Below are positions 5,548-10,746 of a DNA stretch of 10,746 nt, in pieces. Each line of letters opens with the position of its first letter. The first letter of the stretch is position 1. The notes beneath the pieces are model-generated. The model saw only the letters and a program-made list of their open reading frames with translations. It was not told where the DNA came from and made no database searches. The stretch comes from an uncultured Actinomycetes bacterium (GTDB lineage: Bacteria > Actinomycetota > Thermoleophilia > Solirubrobacterales > Thermoleophilaceae): NCBI GenBank assembly GCA_946481495.1, contig CAMLNW010000081.1, positions 1 to 10,746 on the forward strand, given 5' to 3'. A program made the position numbers and the translations under genes.

Positions 5548-6150
5548 TCACCCCACGACAGCCGGCACGCAGAGGCGTGCGGCCGTGTCGACCACCGTTT
5601 GCTTCGGGACTTCGGGATGATCGATCCACCAGAGCGCTAGGCCGGCGAGGCCGCTGGTAAGGAGCTCCGCCGTCGGCTCGACCTGATCGGCAGGCGCGTG
5701 GGCGCCGCCCACGCCGGCAACAAAGCCGGCCATCACCTCGCGGGCGCGCGCGCTGACCTCGCGACGCCGCCGACGCAACTCGTCGTCGCCGGACGCGTCG
5801 CGGAAGAGCATCGCCCAGGCGTGCTGGTTCTCGCGCACGTAGTCGAGCCAATGCTCGAGGATCAAGCGCACCAGTACTTCTGGCGCCAGGTCGGGCGCGA
5901 CGCCGGCCACGCGCTCGAAGAAGGTCGGCAGATCCGCCTCGTGCTTGTCGAGCAACGCTACGTAGAGCGCCTTCTTCGAGTCGAAGTGGCGGTAGAGAAT
6001 CGGCTTGGTGACGCCCGCCGCGGCGGCGACGTCATCGAGGCGCGTCCCCGCATAGCCATCGCGAGCGAACAGCGGGCCGGCCGCGCGCAAGATGACTGCC
6101 CGCCGCTCGGCGGTCGGCATCCGTCGCCGTTCGGGGATCGTCGCGGACAT
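5548..6150 (-). CDS. TetR/AcrR-family transcriptional repressor
   Basis: TetR-family proteins are dimeric repressors released from DNA by a small ligand bound in the variable C-terminal domain. This 200-aa protein, a normal length, has the N-terminal helix-turn-helix: AVILRAAGPLFARDGYAGTR (18-37), then LDDVAAAAGVTKPILYRHF (38-56) with the typical recognition helix, then DSKKALYVALLDKH. The C-terminal domain (~65-200) is helical and gives no ligand clue. It is transcribed divergently from the cupin gene at 6237. Two matching 16-bp inverted repeats lie in the 86-bp gap, one only 1 bp before its ATG, which implies autorepression and control of the cupin gene. ATG 6150 is used; ATG 6120 is possible but would leave a much shorter N-terminal arm. 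No clear ribosome binding site is present. Confidence 0.92.
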   Translation of the reverse strand: MSATIPERRRMPTAERRAVILRAAGPLFARDGYAGTRLDDVAAAAGVTKPILYRHFDSKKALYVALLDKHEADLPTFFERVAGVAPDLAPEVLVRLILEHWLDYVRENQHAWAMLFRDASGDDELRRRRREVSARAREVMAGFVAGVGGAHAPADQVEPTAELLTSGLAGLALWWIDHPEVPKQTVVDTAARLCVPAVVG

Positions 6151-6151
6151 G

Positions 6152-6167
6152 GTTACCGCAGAGTAAC
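6152..6167. promoter_or_regulatory. TetR operator 1
   Basis: GTTACCGCAGAGTAAC is a 16-bp inverted repeat with 5-bp arms, placed directly upstream of the tetR ATG. It shares its outer bases and length with the second site. Confidence 0.55.
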
Positions 6168-6196
6168 TTGACTTGCTAAACTTGCTAAGTTACCTA
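6168..6196 (+). promoter_or_regulatory. promoter of the cupin gene
   Basis: TTGACT (6168-6173) is followed by 17 nt and TACCTA (6191-6196), or by 16 nt and TTACCT. The -10 lies inside operator 2 and the -35 directly follows operator 1, so a bound repressor would block it. The predicted leader (~33 nt) contains a strong ribosome binding site. Confidence 0.45.
6172..6189. repeat. tandem 9-bp direct repeat between the two operators
   Basis: CTTGCTAAA (6172-6180) is followed directly by CTTGCTAAG (6181-6189). The second copy is also part of the imperfect dyad AACTT-GCT-AAGTT (6179-6191). It fills the -35/-10 spacer and could be a further protein-binding site. Confidence 0.4.
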
Positions 6197-6204
6197 CCGG
6201 TAAC
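6189..6204. promoter_or_regulatory. TetR operator 2
   Basis: GTTACCTACCGGTAAC is a 16-bp inverted repeat with perfect 6-bp arms (GTTACC/GGTAAC). Its centre is 37 bp from that of operator 1. It covers the predicted -10 of the cupin gene. Confidence 0.6.
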
Positions 6205-6212
6205 AACACGCC
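6197..6212 (+). repeat. 16-bp sequence repeated at 9352-9367
   Basis: CCGGTAACAACACGCC overlaps operator 2 and recurs exactly, same orientation, in the gap downstream of rnr. Identity ends sharply at both sides. Confidence 0.6.
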
Positions 6213-6224
6213 TTGCAAGCCGAC

Positions 6225-6230
6225 AGGAGG
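6225..6230 (+). promoter_or_regulatory. ribosome binding site of the cupin gene
   Basis: AGGAGG is 6 nt before ATG 6237. It decides the start there over the upstream in-frame TTG at 6213. Confidence 0.8.
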
Positions 6231-6236
6231 CTCCTC

Positions 6237-6740
6237 ATGACCCCCGACAGCGAGCCCGTCCACGATCCCGTCCACCGCGCCCGTCACACCTTCACCCCCG
6301 ACGGCGAGAACCTGATCGTCGACACCTGGCTCGAGCCCGGTGGCCAGCTGCCGCCCCACCTCCACCCGCGTCAGGAGGAGTACTGGTCAGTGATCGACGG
6401 CGAGGTCGAGGTGCTGGTCGGCAAGAACAAGCGGGTCCTGCGCCCGAGCGACGGCGAGGTGCCGGTGATGCCTGGGACCAAGCACGGACTCGAGAACAAG
6501 AGCGGCAAGACCGTCCACGCGCGCTGCCGCGTGATCCCGGCACTCGCCCTCGAGGAGTTCCTCACCGACAGCGCCGCGGCCGCCCAGGACGGCATGTTCA
6601 CGCGCGGCGGCCTCCCCCGCGGGCTGCGCGGAGCACGCTGGGGCGCACGCTTCCTCAAGCGCCATCGCGGTGAGACGGTGATGACCTTCCCGCCCCAGTT
6701 CGTCCAGTCGGCGCTGATCGCCCTGCTCGCGCGCGACTGA
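6237..6740 (+). CDS. cupin-domain protein under TetR control
   Basis: This 167-aa protein has a single conserved cupin barrel at about residues 25-100. Motif 1 is PPHLHPRQEEYWSVIDGEV, giving metal ligands H41, H43 and E47 or E48. Motif 2 is GEVPVMPGTKHGLEN, with H83 as the last ligand. It therefore probably binds a divalent metal and may be a small-molecule dioxygenase, isomerase or a ligand sensor; the cupin fold alone does not decide. The C-terminal part (105-167, including RGGLPRGLRGARW and FPPQFVQSALIALLARD) is mostly helical and seen in other single-cupin proteins. There is no signal peptide. It is divergent from the TetR gene and controlled by it through two operators, which suggests its substrate or a related compound is the inducer. 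It ends 12 bp from the convergent antiporter gene. Confidence 0.88.
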   Translation: MTPDSEPVHDPVHRARHTFTPDGENLIVDTWLEPGGQLPPHLHPRQEEYWSVIDGEVEVLVGKNKRVLRPSDGEVPVMPGTKHGLENKSGKTVHARCRVIPALALEEFLTDSAAAAQDGMFTRGGLPRGLRGARWGARFLKRHRGETVMTFPPQFVQSALIALLARD

Positions 6741-6752
6741 TCCGCGAGCGGG

Positions 6753-7955
6753 TCAGGCCGCCTGGAGCTGGGGCTCGAGGTCGGTGCCCGCGCGTCCCTT
6801 GCGCAGCGACATCGCAACGAGCGGGAAGGCGAAGGTCGAGAGCATCGCCGCCCCAACGAGCGAAGCGGCGGTCGAGCTGCGCATATGGCCGCCGTCGACG
6901 GCGATCGTCGTGATCGCGACGACGAGCGGCAGCTCGGTCGCCGAGTAGAAGCCGAGCGCGAGGCGGTCGCGGCGCTCCTTCAGAACGCCGCGATAGAGCA
7001 GCAGCGCCGGACCGCCGCGGACCAGGAAGAACAGCACCAGGAACAGCGGCAGCTTGTAGAGCGTCTCGGGCGACGACAGCAGCGCGTCGAGGTCGAACTT
7101 GACGCCGCTCACGATGAAGAAGAACGGGATGAAGAACCCGTAGCCGACCGCGGTCAGCTTCGACTCGAACAGCTCGACCTCGCGCCCCTGGAGCGCCATT
7201 CGCGTGATCAGGCCCGCCACGAAGCCGCCGAGCAGCAGGTCGAGCCCGAGCTCGTAGGCGAGCGCAACCAGGCTGAAGATCAGCAGCACCGACAGTCGGA
7301 TCGCAACCTGGCTGCTCGCCTCGAGCGTGCGCTCCATCAGCGGCCAGCCGAGGAACGTCGAGCGCACCGCGATCACGGCGACCACAACCGCGATGGCCAC
7401 GAAGGCGACGAGGATCGCCGCCTCCTCGACTGGCTGGCCGCCGGCCAGCACGAGCGTCACCAGCAGGATCGGGCCGAACTCGCCGATGGCGCCCGCCGCG
7501 AGCAGGAAGGTGCCGAAGCGCGTCGGCAGCTCACCGGCGTCACGCAGCACCGGGATCAACGTCCCGATCGCGGTCGTGGCCAAGGCCGACCCGGTGTAGA
7601 GCAGCGACAGCACGATCCCCGCCCAAGCCAGCAGCCCACCGACCGTGTAGGCGATCGCCAGCGACAGCAGCCAGCCGAGCAGTGCCAGCCTCAGCGGCTG
7701 ACCCTGGATGCGCTTGAAGTCGATCTCGTAGCCGGCGAAGAAGAACAGCATCCCCAGTCCGAGATTCGAGAAGAAGTCGGTGAAGCTGTCCGACATCGCG
7801 AGACCGAGCACGTCCGGCCCGACGACGATGCCCAGCAGCAGCTCGAGCACCACCACGGGAATCGCGATCCGCTTCTGCAGCAGCGCCGACGTCAGCCCCG
7901 CGAGCGAGGCGACGGCCACGATGACCAGGAAGGACGCTGCGTCGACCTCGACCAC
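6753..7955 (-). CDS. cation:proton antiporter, CPA2/Kef type
   Basis: This 400-aa integral membrane protein has about 12 hydrophobic segments and typical Na+/H+ exchanger (CPA2, Kef-like) signatures: LELLLGIVVGPDVLG (37-51), LGLGMLFFFAGYEID (65-79), TAIGTLIPVLRDAGE (128-142), LLAAGAIGEFGPILL (151-165), and a late LGFYSATELPLVVAI (334-348). E159 in AIGEFGP sits where family members carry the ion-binding acid of the fifth segment, so electroneutral exchange of K+ or Na+ for H+ is likely. The cytoplasmic RCK/TrkA-N regulatory domain of true KefB/KefC is missing; the protein ends shortly after the last membrane segment. The start is GTG 7955, with no clear ribosome binding site. It follows smpB by 25 nt and may be co-transcribed with it. 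Ion specificity cannot be read from sequence. Confidence 0.93.
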   Translation of the reverse strand: MVEVDAASFLVIVAVASLAGLTSALLQKRIAIPVVVLELLLGIVVGPDVLGLAMSDSFTDFFSNLGLGMLFFFAGYEIDFKRIQGQPLRLALLGWLLSLAIAYTVGGLLAWAGIVLSLLYTGSALATTAIGTLIPVLRDAGELPTRFGTFLLAAGAIGEFGPILLVTLVLAGGQPVEEAAILVAFVAIAVVVAVIAVRSTFLGWPLMERTLEASSQVAIRLSVLLIFSLVALAYELGLDLLLGGFVAGLITRMALQGREVELFESKLTAVGYGFFIPFFFIVSGVKFDLDALLSSPETLYKLPLFLVLFFLVRGGPALLLYRGVLKERRDRLALGFYSATELPLVVAITTIAVDGGHMRSSTAASLVGAAMLSTFAFPLVAMSLRKGRAGTDLEPQLQAA

Positions 7956-7980
7956 GGGCGCAGCCTAGTGCGAAGGTCGG

Positions 7981-8463
7981 CTAGCGCTCGCGCTCGGCGA
8001 GGGCGCGCTGGATGTCCCGCTGCTGATCCTTCGCCTTGAGATCGCGCCGCTTGTCGCCCTGGTCCTTGCCGCGCGCGACCGCGATCTCAACCTTCACGCG
8101 CGCGCCCTTGAGATAGACGCGCGTCGGCACGAGCGTCAGCCCCTTCTGCGACGTCTGTCCGATCAGCCGCTCGATCTCGGCGGCGTGCAGCAACAGCTCG
8201 CGCGGCCGCTCGGGCTCGTGGTTCTCACGCGAGGCGGGCAAGTATGGCGCTACGTGCATGTTGTGCAGCCAGACCCGCTCCTGCTTGTCGATGTGTGCGT
8301 AGGCGTCCTTGATCTGGACGCCACCGTCACGAATCGACTTGACCTCCGAACCCTGGAGGATCACGCCGCACTCGATCTTCTCGAGCAGGTGGTAGCGAAA
8401 CGACGCCTGACGGTTGCTCGCCAGGTCCCCGGGTGCCGCCTTGCGCTTGCCCTTCTTCGCCAT
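7981..8463 (-). CDS. smpB: SsrA-binding protein SmpB
   Basis: SmpB binds the tRNA-like part of tmRNA, delivers it to stalled ribosomes, and its C-terminal tail occupies the empty mRNA channel in place of a codon. The 160-aa protein is full length. Recognisable segments are the ASNRQASFRYHLLEKIECGVIL start (15-36), GSEVKSIRDGG (38-48), KDAYAHI (52-58), the RPRELLLHAAEIERL helix (86-100), KGLTLVPTRVYLKG (107-120), and GKDQGDKRRDLKAKDQQRD (132-150), the basic tail needed for accommodation. ATG 8463 gives the normal N-terminus (MAKKGKRK). It begins 11 nt after the DUF2442 stop and lies on the same strand as rnr and ssrA. All key regions appear intact. Confidence 0.96.
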   Translation of the reverse strand: MAKKGKRKAAPGDLASNRQASFRYHLLEKIECGVILQGSEVKSIRDGGVQIKDAYAHIDKQERVWLHNMHVAPYLPASRENHEPERPRELLLHAAEIERLIGQTSQKGLTLVPTRVYLKGARVKVEIAVARGKDQGDKRRDLKAKDQQRDIQRALAERER

Positions 8464-8474
8464 CGCCGGCGACG

Positions 8475-8759
8475 CTACCGGCCCGACGGCCTCAAGCGAC
8501 CGTCCGCTACATCGCGCCGAGCGTGGGCATAGAGCGTCTCGGGCGCAATGTCCGCCTCGTTTGGCCAGACGATCGTCCCCGCATCGGCATCCGCCCTCAA
8601 GGAGCAGAAGTAGTCGCGATCGCGAAGCGGCTCGAAGACCCCGCCGTAGCCAAGAAGGTAAGAGAGATCGATCTCGGCCTCCAAGCCATCCTCAAAGCGG
8701 ACACGGACGGTGTATCCGTGGACAGGGGCGGCATCAATCAAGAGCGGGGTGCTTCTCAT
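8475..8759 (-). CDS. DUF2442 family protein
   Basis: This 94-aa protein matches the small DUF2442 family by pattern: a first half with VHGYTVRVRFEDGLEAEIDLSYLL (13-36), then GVFEPLRDRDYF (40-51) and a strongly typical TIVWPNEADIAPETLY (63-78). The fold is expected to be a small alpha/beta domain; no enzymatic residues are evident. An upstream in-frame extension to 8825 is open but overlaps the preceding gene, and ATG 8759 fits the family length. It follows the DUF4160 gene by 19 nt and precedes smpB by 11 nt. DUF2442 and DUF4160 genes commonly occur side by side in bacteria, so they probably act together. The pair has toxin-antitoxin-like size and layout, but I know of no established function. 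Confidence 0.9.
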   Translation of the reverse strand: MRSTPLLIDAAPVHGYTVRVRFEDGLEAEIDLSYLLGYGGVFEPLRDRDYFCSLRADADAGTIVWPNEADIAPETLYAHARRDVADGRLRPSGR

Positions 8760-8778
8760 CACGCTGATCGTAGACGGC

Positions 8779-9048
8779 CTACCGAAGCGGCTCAATCGAC
8801 AGCAAGGGGCGATGCGCTCGCGCACGCTGCCAGTTCTCGCGCAGCTCAGGACGATGCACGAGAGCCCACTCGACTACCAACTTCCGTATCCGAGGAGGCA
8901 ATCTGCCCGACATGATCACCAGCCGCTCAAGGTCAACGGAGGCCTCCGAGGCACCATAGCGAGCATGAAAATGAGGGCGCCCGCGATGCTGGCTCTCGTC
9001 GTGATACATCCAGATCGTGATCCCATAGAAGCTGCTGATCCTGGGCAT
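8779..9048 (-). CDS. DUF4160 family protein
   Basis: This 89-aa protein fits DUF4160 closely: it opens MPRISSFYGITIWMYHDE, followed by the family's histidine cluster GRPHFHARYG (23-32), a short EASVDLERLVIMSGRLP segment and the helical end VVEWALVHRPELRENWQRAR (57-76). The conserved His-x-His near residues 26-28 suggests metal or RNA contact, but nothing is proven for the family to my knowledge. It starts 8 nt after the 89-aa unknown gene and is followed by DUF2442 after 19 nt, forming a compact operon. In other bacteria the same two families are often paired. The possible roles, toxin or regulatory partner, are inference. Confidence 0.92.
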   Translation of the reverse strand: MPRISSFYGITIWMYHDESQHRGRPHFHARYGASEASVDLERLVIMSGRLPPRIRKLVVEWALVHRPELRENWQRARAHRPLLSIEPLR

Positions 9049-9056
9049 TGCGCCAG

Positions 9057-9326
9057 CTACGCCAGAACCAGCGCAAGCAACTTAAGCGGATCAATCTCGT
9101 GGTAGCGCTCCGCAGGCCGCCACACGAATGCGCGACCATCAGTATTCAAATGCAGATAGCGGCGAGTCCGATAGTGCTTAAAGGCGTGAATGCGAGTCGC
9201 GTCGTCGCAACCAACGACGAACATCCACATGAAATCGTCGATATGAGCAGGCGCAAGCGTGAGGAGCGGCTGCCAGTTTGGAACGTTCTCTGGCAGCGCG
9301 TGACCACGAAGAGGCTTTGAGAGCAT
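9057..9326 (-). CDS. hypothetical 89-aa protein, first gene of the three-gene cassette
   Basis: I do not recognise a named family. The open frame extends upstream to 9548 but there it is antisense-like shadow coding over the rnr 3' end. ATG 9326 is chosen because GAGG (9338-9335) lies 8 nt before it. The protein has MLSKPLRGHALPENVPNWQPLL, then DDFMWMFVVGCDDATRIHAFKH (30-51), YRTRRYLHLNTDGRAFVW (52-69) and a C-terminal helix (ERYHEIDPLKLLALVLA). The two beta-hairpin-like halves (FVVG-DDATRIHAFKH and YLHLNTDGRAFVW) and conserved-looking Trp/Tyr/His residues suggest a small alpha/beta fold. There is no signal peptide or membrane segment. It is 8 nt from the DUF4160 start and 83 nt from the rnr stop. 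A third partner of the DUF4160/DUF2442 pair is a fair guess. Confidence 0.65.
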   Translation of the reverse strand: MLSKPLRGHALPENVPNWQPLLTLAPAHIDDFMWMFVVGCDDATRIHAFKHYRTRRYLHLNTDGRAFVWRPAERYHEIDPLKLLALVLA

Positions 9327-9334
9327 CCAGCGAT

Positions 9335-9338
9335 CCTC
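9335..9338 (-). promoter_or_regulatory. ribosome binding site of the 89-aa gene
   Basis: GAGG, 8 nt before ATG 9326, decides this start over the longer upstream frame that overlaps rnr. Confidence 0.5.
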
Positions 9339-9349
9339 GACGGGTCTCC

Positions 9350-9371
9350 CTCCGGTAACAACACGCCGGAG
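9350..9371. promoter_or_regulatory. hairpin in the rnr to cassette gap
   Basis: CTCCGG (9350-9355) and CCGGAG (9366-9371) form a 6-bp stem with a 10-nt loop, 24 nt upstream of ATG 9326 on the minus strand. It could be a weak terminator after rnr, an attenuator or an operator. No U-tract follows. Confidence 0.35.
9352..9367 (+). repeat. 16-bp sequence repeated at 6197-6212
   Basis: CCGGTAACAACACGCC is identical to the copy at the TetR operator. Here it fills most of the 9350-9371 hairpin. Confidence 0.6.
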
Positions 9372-9409
9372 TAACGACAGTGTGCGTCGTGGCTGACGGT
9401 TCGGTCGCT

Positions 9410-10746
9410 CTAAGCCATCAGGTCGAGGTCCACGCGTCCGCGCACCGGCTCGACCCGCGCTACCTCGACGCGCACCGAATCGCCAAGCCGTATCGCCCGG
9501 CCGGAGTTGGCGTCGACGAGTTGGCTCTCGTACTCGTCGGGCGCCCACCAGCCATCGACGCGGCGGACCGGCAGCATCCCCTCGAAGCGCTCGTCGCCGA
9601 AGCGCACGAACCAGCCCTTGGCGATCACCCCGACGACCTCTCCATCCCAGGTCGGCGGTTCACCGTCCAAAGAGCCTGCTGTCGCTCGCTCCGCCAACCG
9701 CCGCTCCAGCAAGAACGCCAGGCAGATGTCGTCGGCACCGCGCTCGATCCTCATCGCCGTCCGCTCGGCCTCGCTGCAGACGATCCCCAGCTCGTCGAGC
9801 TCGTGTGCCCGTGGCGCCGCATCGTCGAGCCCCAACCCGGCAAGCAGCGCCCGGTGGGCGACGATGTCCGGGTAGCGCCGGATCGGCGACGTGAAGTGGC
9901 AGTAGCGTGGCGACGCGAGCCCGGCGTGGCCGACGTTACGCGGCGAGTAGTAAGCCGGCTTCAGCGAGCGCAGCACGAGCGAGCTGAAAGCAGCCGCGCC
10001 GCGACCGTGCGTCCACGCATAGGCGGCAGCCATCCGCGATGCCTCGCCCGCGACGTCGGCTGCCTGCTGCGGGCTCATCGACTTCGGCGTCGCCGGCGTT
10101 GGCACGTCGAGCGCGGCCAGCTTCTCCAGCATCGCCTCGACTGCCGGCGGGTCCGGCTTCTCGTGCACGCGGTAGAGCGTCGGCAGCTTGCGCTCCGCGA
10201 GGTAGGTCGCGACCTGCTCGTTGGCGAGGATCATCAGCTCCTCGATCAGCACGTGCGACTCGGTCTCGAGGTCCTGGCTGGCGGCCACCACGTGGCCGTC
10301 ACCATCGAACTCGAACTCCGGCTCGTGTGAGAAGACTTCGAGCGCACCCCGCTGCTCGCGGCGTTCGCGCAGCGCGCGGGCGACCGCGCGCGCGGCGGCC
10401 AGCGGCTCGTCCCAAGGCGCTTCGGCATGGGCGCGGCCCGCGAACACCTCGTCGACCTGGCCGTAGGTCAGGCGAACGTCGGAGCAGATCGTCGAACGGT
10501 GGAAGGACACCTTCCGCACGTCGACGCCGCGAGCCGGTCCTCGCCTGGGCGCAGCGAGCACTCGCCGTTGCTCAGCTGCTCGGGCAGCATCGGCTCGACG
10601 GCGCCGGGAACGTAGGTGCTCGTCGAGCGGCGCAGCGCCTCACGGTCGAGCGCCCCGCCTGGCCGCACGAAGGCAGTCACGTCGGCGATGTGGACCCAGA
10701 CGCGGACGAGCCCGTCGTCGATCCGCTCGGCCGAGATCGCATCGTC
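9410..10746 (-). pseudogene. rnr: RNase R, frameshifted and partial at the window end
   Basis: RNase R is a processive 3'-5' exoribonuclease that degrades structured RNA and, with tmRNA-SmpB, non-stop mRNA. Two frames carry it. The first (10746 to ~10531) holds DDAISAERIDDGLVRVWVHI and continues through FVRPGGALDREALRR to CSLRPGEDRLA, the catalytic start of the RNB domain; upstream aspartates lie outside the window. The second (~10528 to 9410) continues GVDVRKVSFHRS, then LTYGQVDEVFAG, the hallmark HFTSPIRRYPDIVAHR (~9850-9900) and a C-terminal S1 domain (GEVVGVIAKGWFVRFGD onward) ending VDLDLMA. Between DRLA and GVDV, family members carry roughly eight more residues (a VTVEMEL-like strand). 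About 22, 25 or 28 nt therefore seem missing, which also shifts the frame. Either the gene is broken or the assembly has an error. The lysine-rich tail of E. coli RNase R is absent. Confidence 0.85.

Noticed and set aside
6225..6235. AGGAGGCTCCT as an RNA hairpin hiding the cupin ribosome binding site
   Set aside because: The arms leave only one unpaired base, too tight for a stable hairpin; a relaxed version has just three pairs.
6753..7955. KefB/KefC glutathione-gated potassium efflux protein
   Set aside because: The membrane domain fits CPA2 but the RCK/TrkA-N regulatory domain is absent, so the specific Kef name is not justified.
6885..8039. 384-aa plus-strand frame
   Set aside because: Antisense to the antiporter; the translation is almost all charged residues and Gln, typical of the reverse complement of a membrane protein gene.
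9327..9548. N-terminal extension of the 89-aa gene to 9548
   Set aside because: The added residues are Arg-rich and out of frame with rnr over its 3' end, and ATG 9326 has a ribosome binding site.
9380..10330. 316-aa plus-strand frame
   Set aside because: Antisense to the RNase R C-terminal region, which has clear family motifs in the other strand.

Overview
The window is GC-rich and bacterial. Gene content and style point to a high-GC actinobacterium. The main signs are small actinobacterial-type membrane and secreted proteins, -10 hexamers of the form TAnnnT placed 7-8 nt before start codons (leaderless transcription), and an rnr/smpB/ssrA group. Thermoleophilia is a plausible class, but this is inference.

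Layout. 1-523 (+): a chimeric ORF joining the first ~27 residues of MnmG to the tail of a short-chain dehydrogenase. 527-1397 (-): a hypothetical exported protein whose signal peptide looks cut off by one extra base. 1582-2601 (+): rsgA, a ribosome-assembly GTPase. 2613-2990 (-): a small membrane protein. 3058-3791 (-): an intact vapBC-type toxin-antitoxin pair. 3849-4727 (+): a DUF5718-like protein with FAH-hydrolase-like motifs. 4737-5101 (-): tmRNA (ssrA), with the tag frame readable. 5119-5496 (-): a second, orphan PIN gene with a damaged active site. 5548-6150 (-) and 6237-6740 (+): a divergent TetR/cupin pair with two matching operators. 6753-7955 (-): a Kef/CPA2-type antiporter. 7981-8463 (-): smpB. 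8475-9326 (-): a tight three-gene cassette (DUF2442, DUF4160 and an 89-aa unknown). 9410-10746 (-): rnr (RNase R), frameshifted and running off the window end.

How they fit together. The minus strand carries all three classical trans-translation components: rnr, smpB and ssrA. SmpB and tmRNA rescue stalled ribosomes and RNase R degrades the non-stop mRNA. In this window rnr is interrupted by what looks like a ~25-nt deletion. The three-gene cassette sits between rnr and smpB in the same direction and could be co-transcribed with them.

The most interesting signal is the pair of PIN modules. The vapB of the intact pair and the orphan PIN gene share an identical 11-bp promoter element, the same spacing to a -10 box, the same 7-nt distance to the ATG, and a matching ATG-9nt-ATG leader. 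The orphan therefore looks like a vapBC copy that lost its antitoxin, with the old vapB promoter and leader joined directly to vapC. Its active site has also decayed.

No gene-free stretch exceeds 300 bases. The largest gap (1398-1581) holds the promoter of the exported-protein gene and the rsgA ribosome binding site. I found no CRISPR array, insertion sequence, rRNA or ordinary tRNA.
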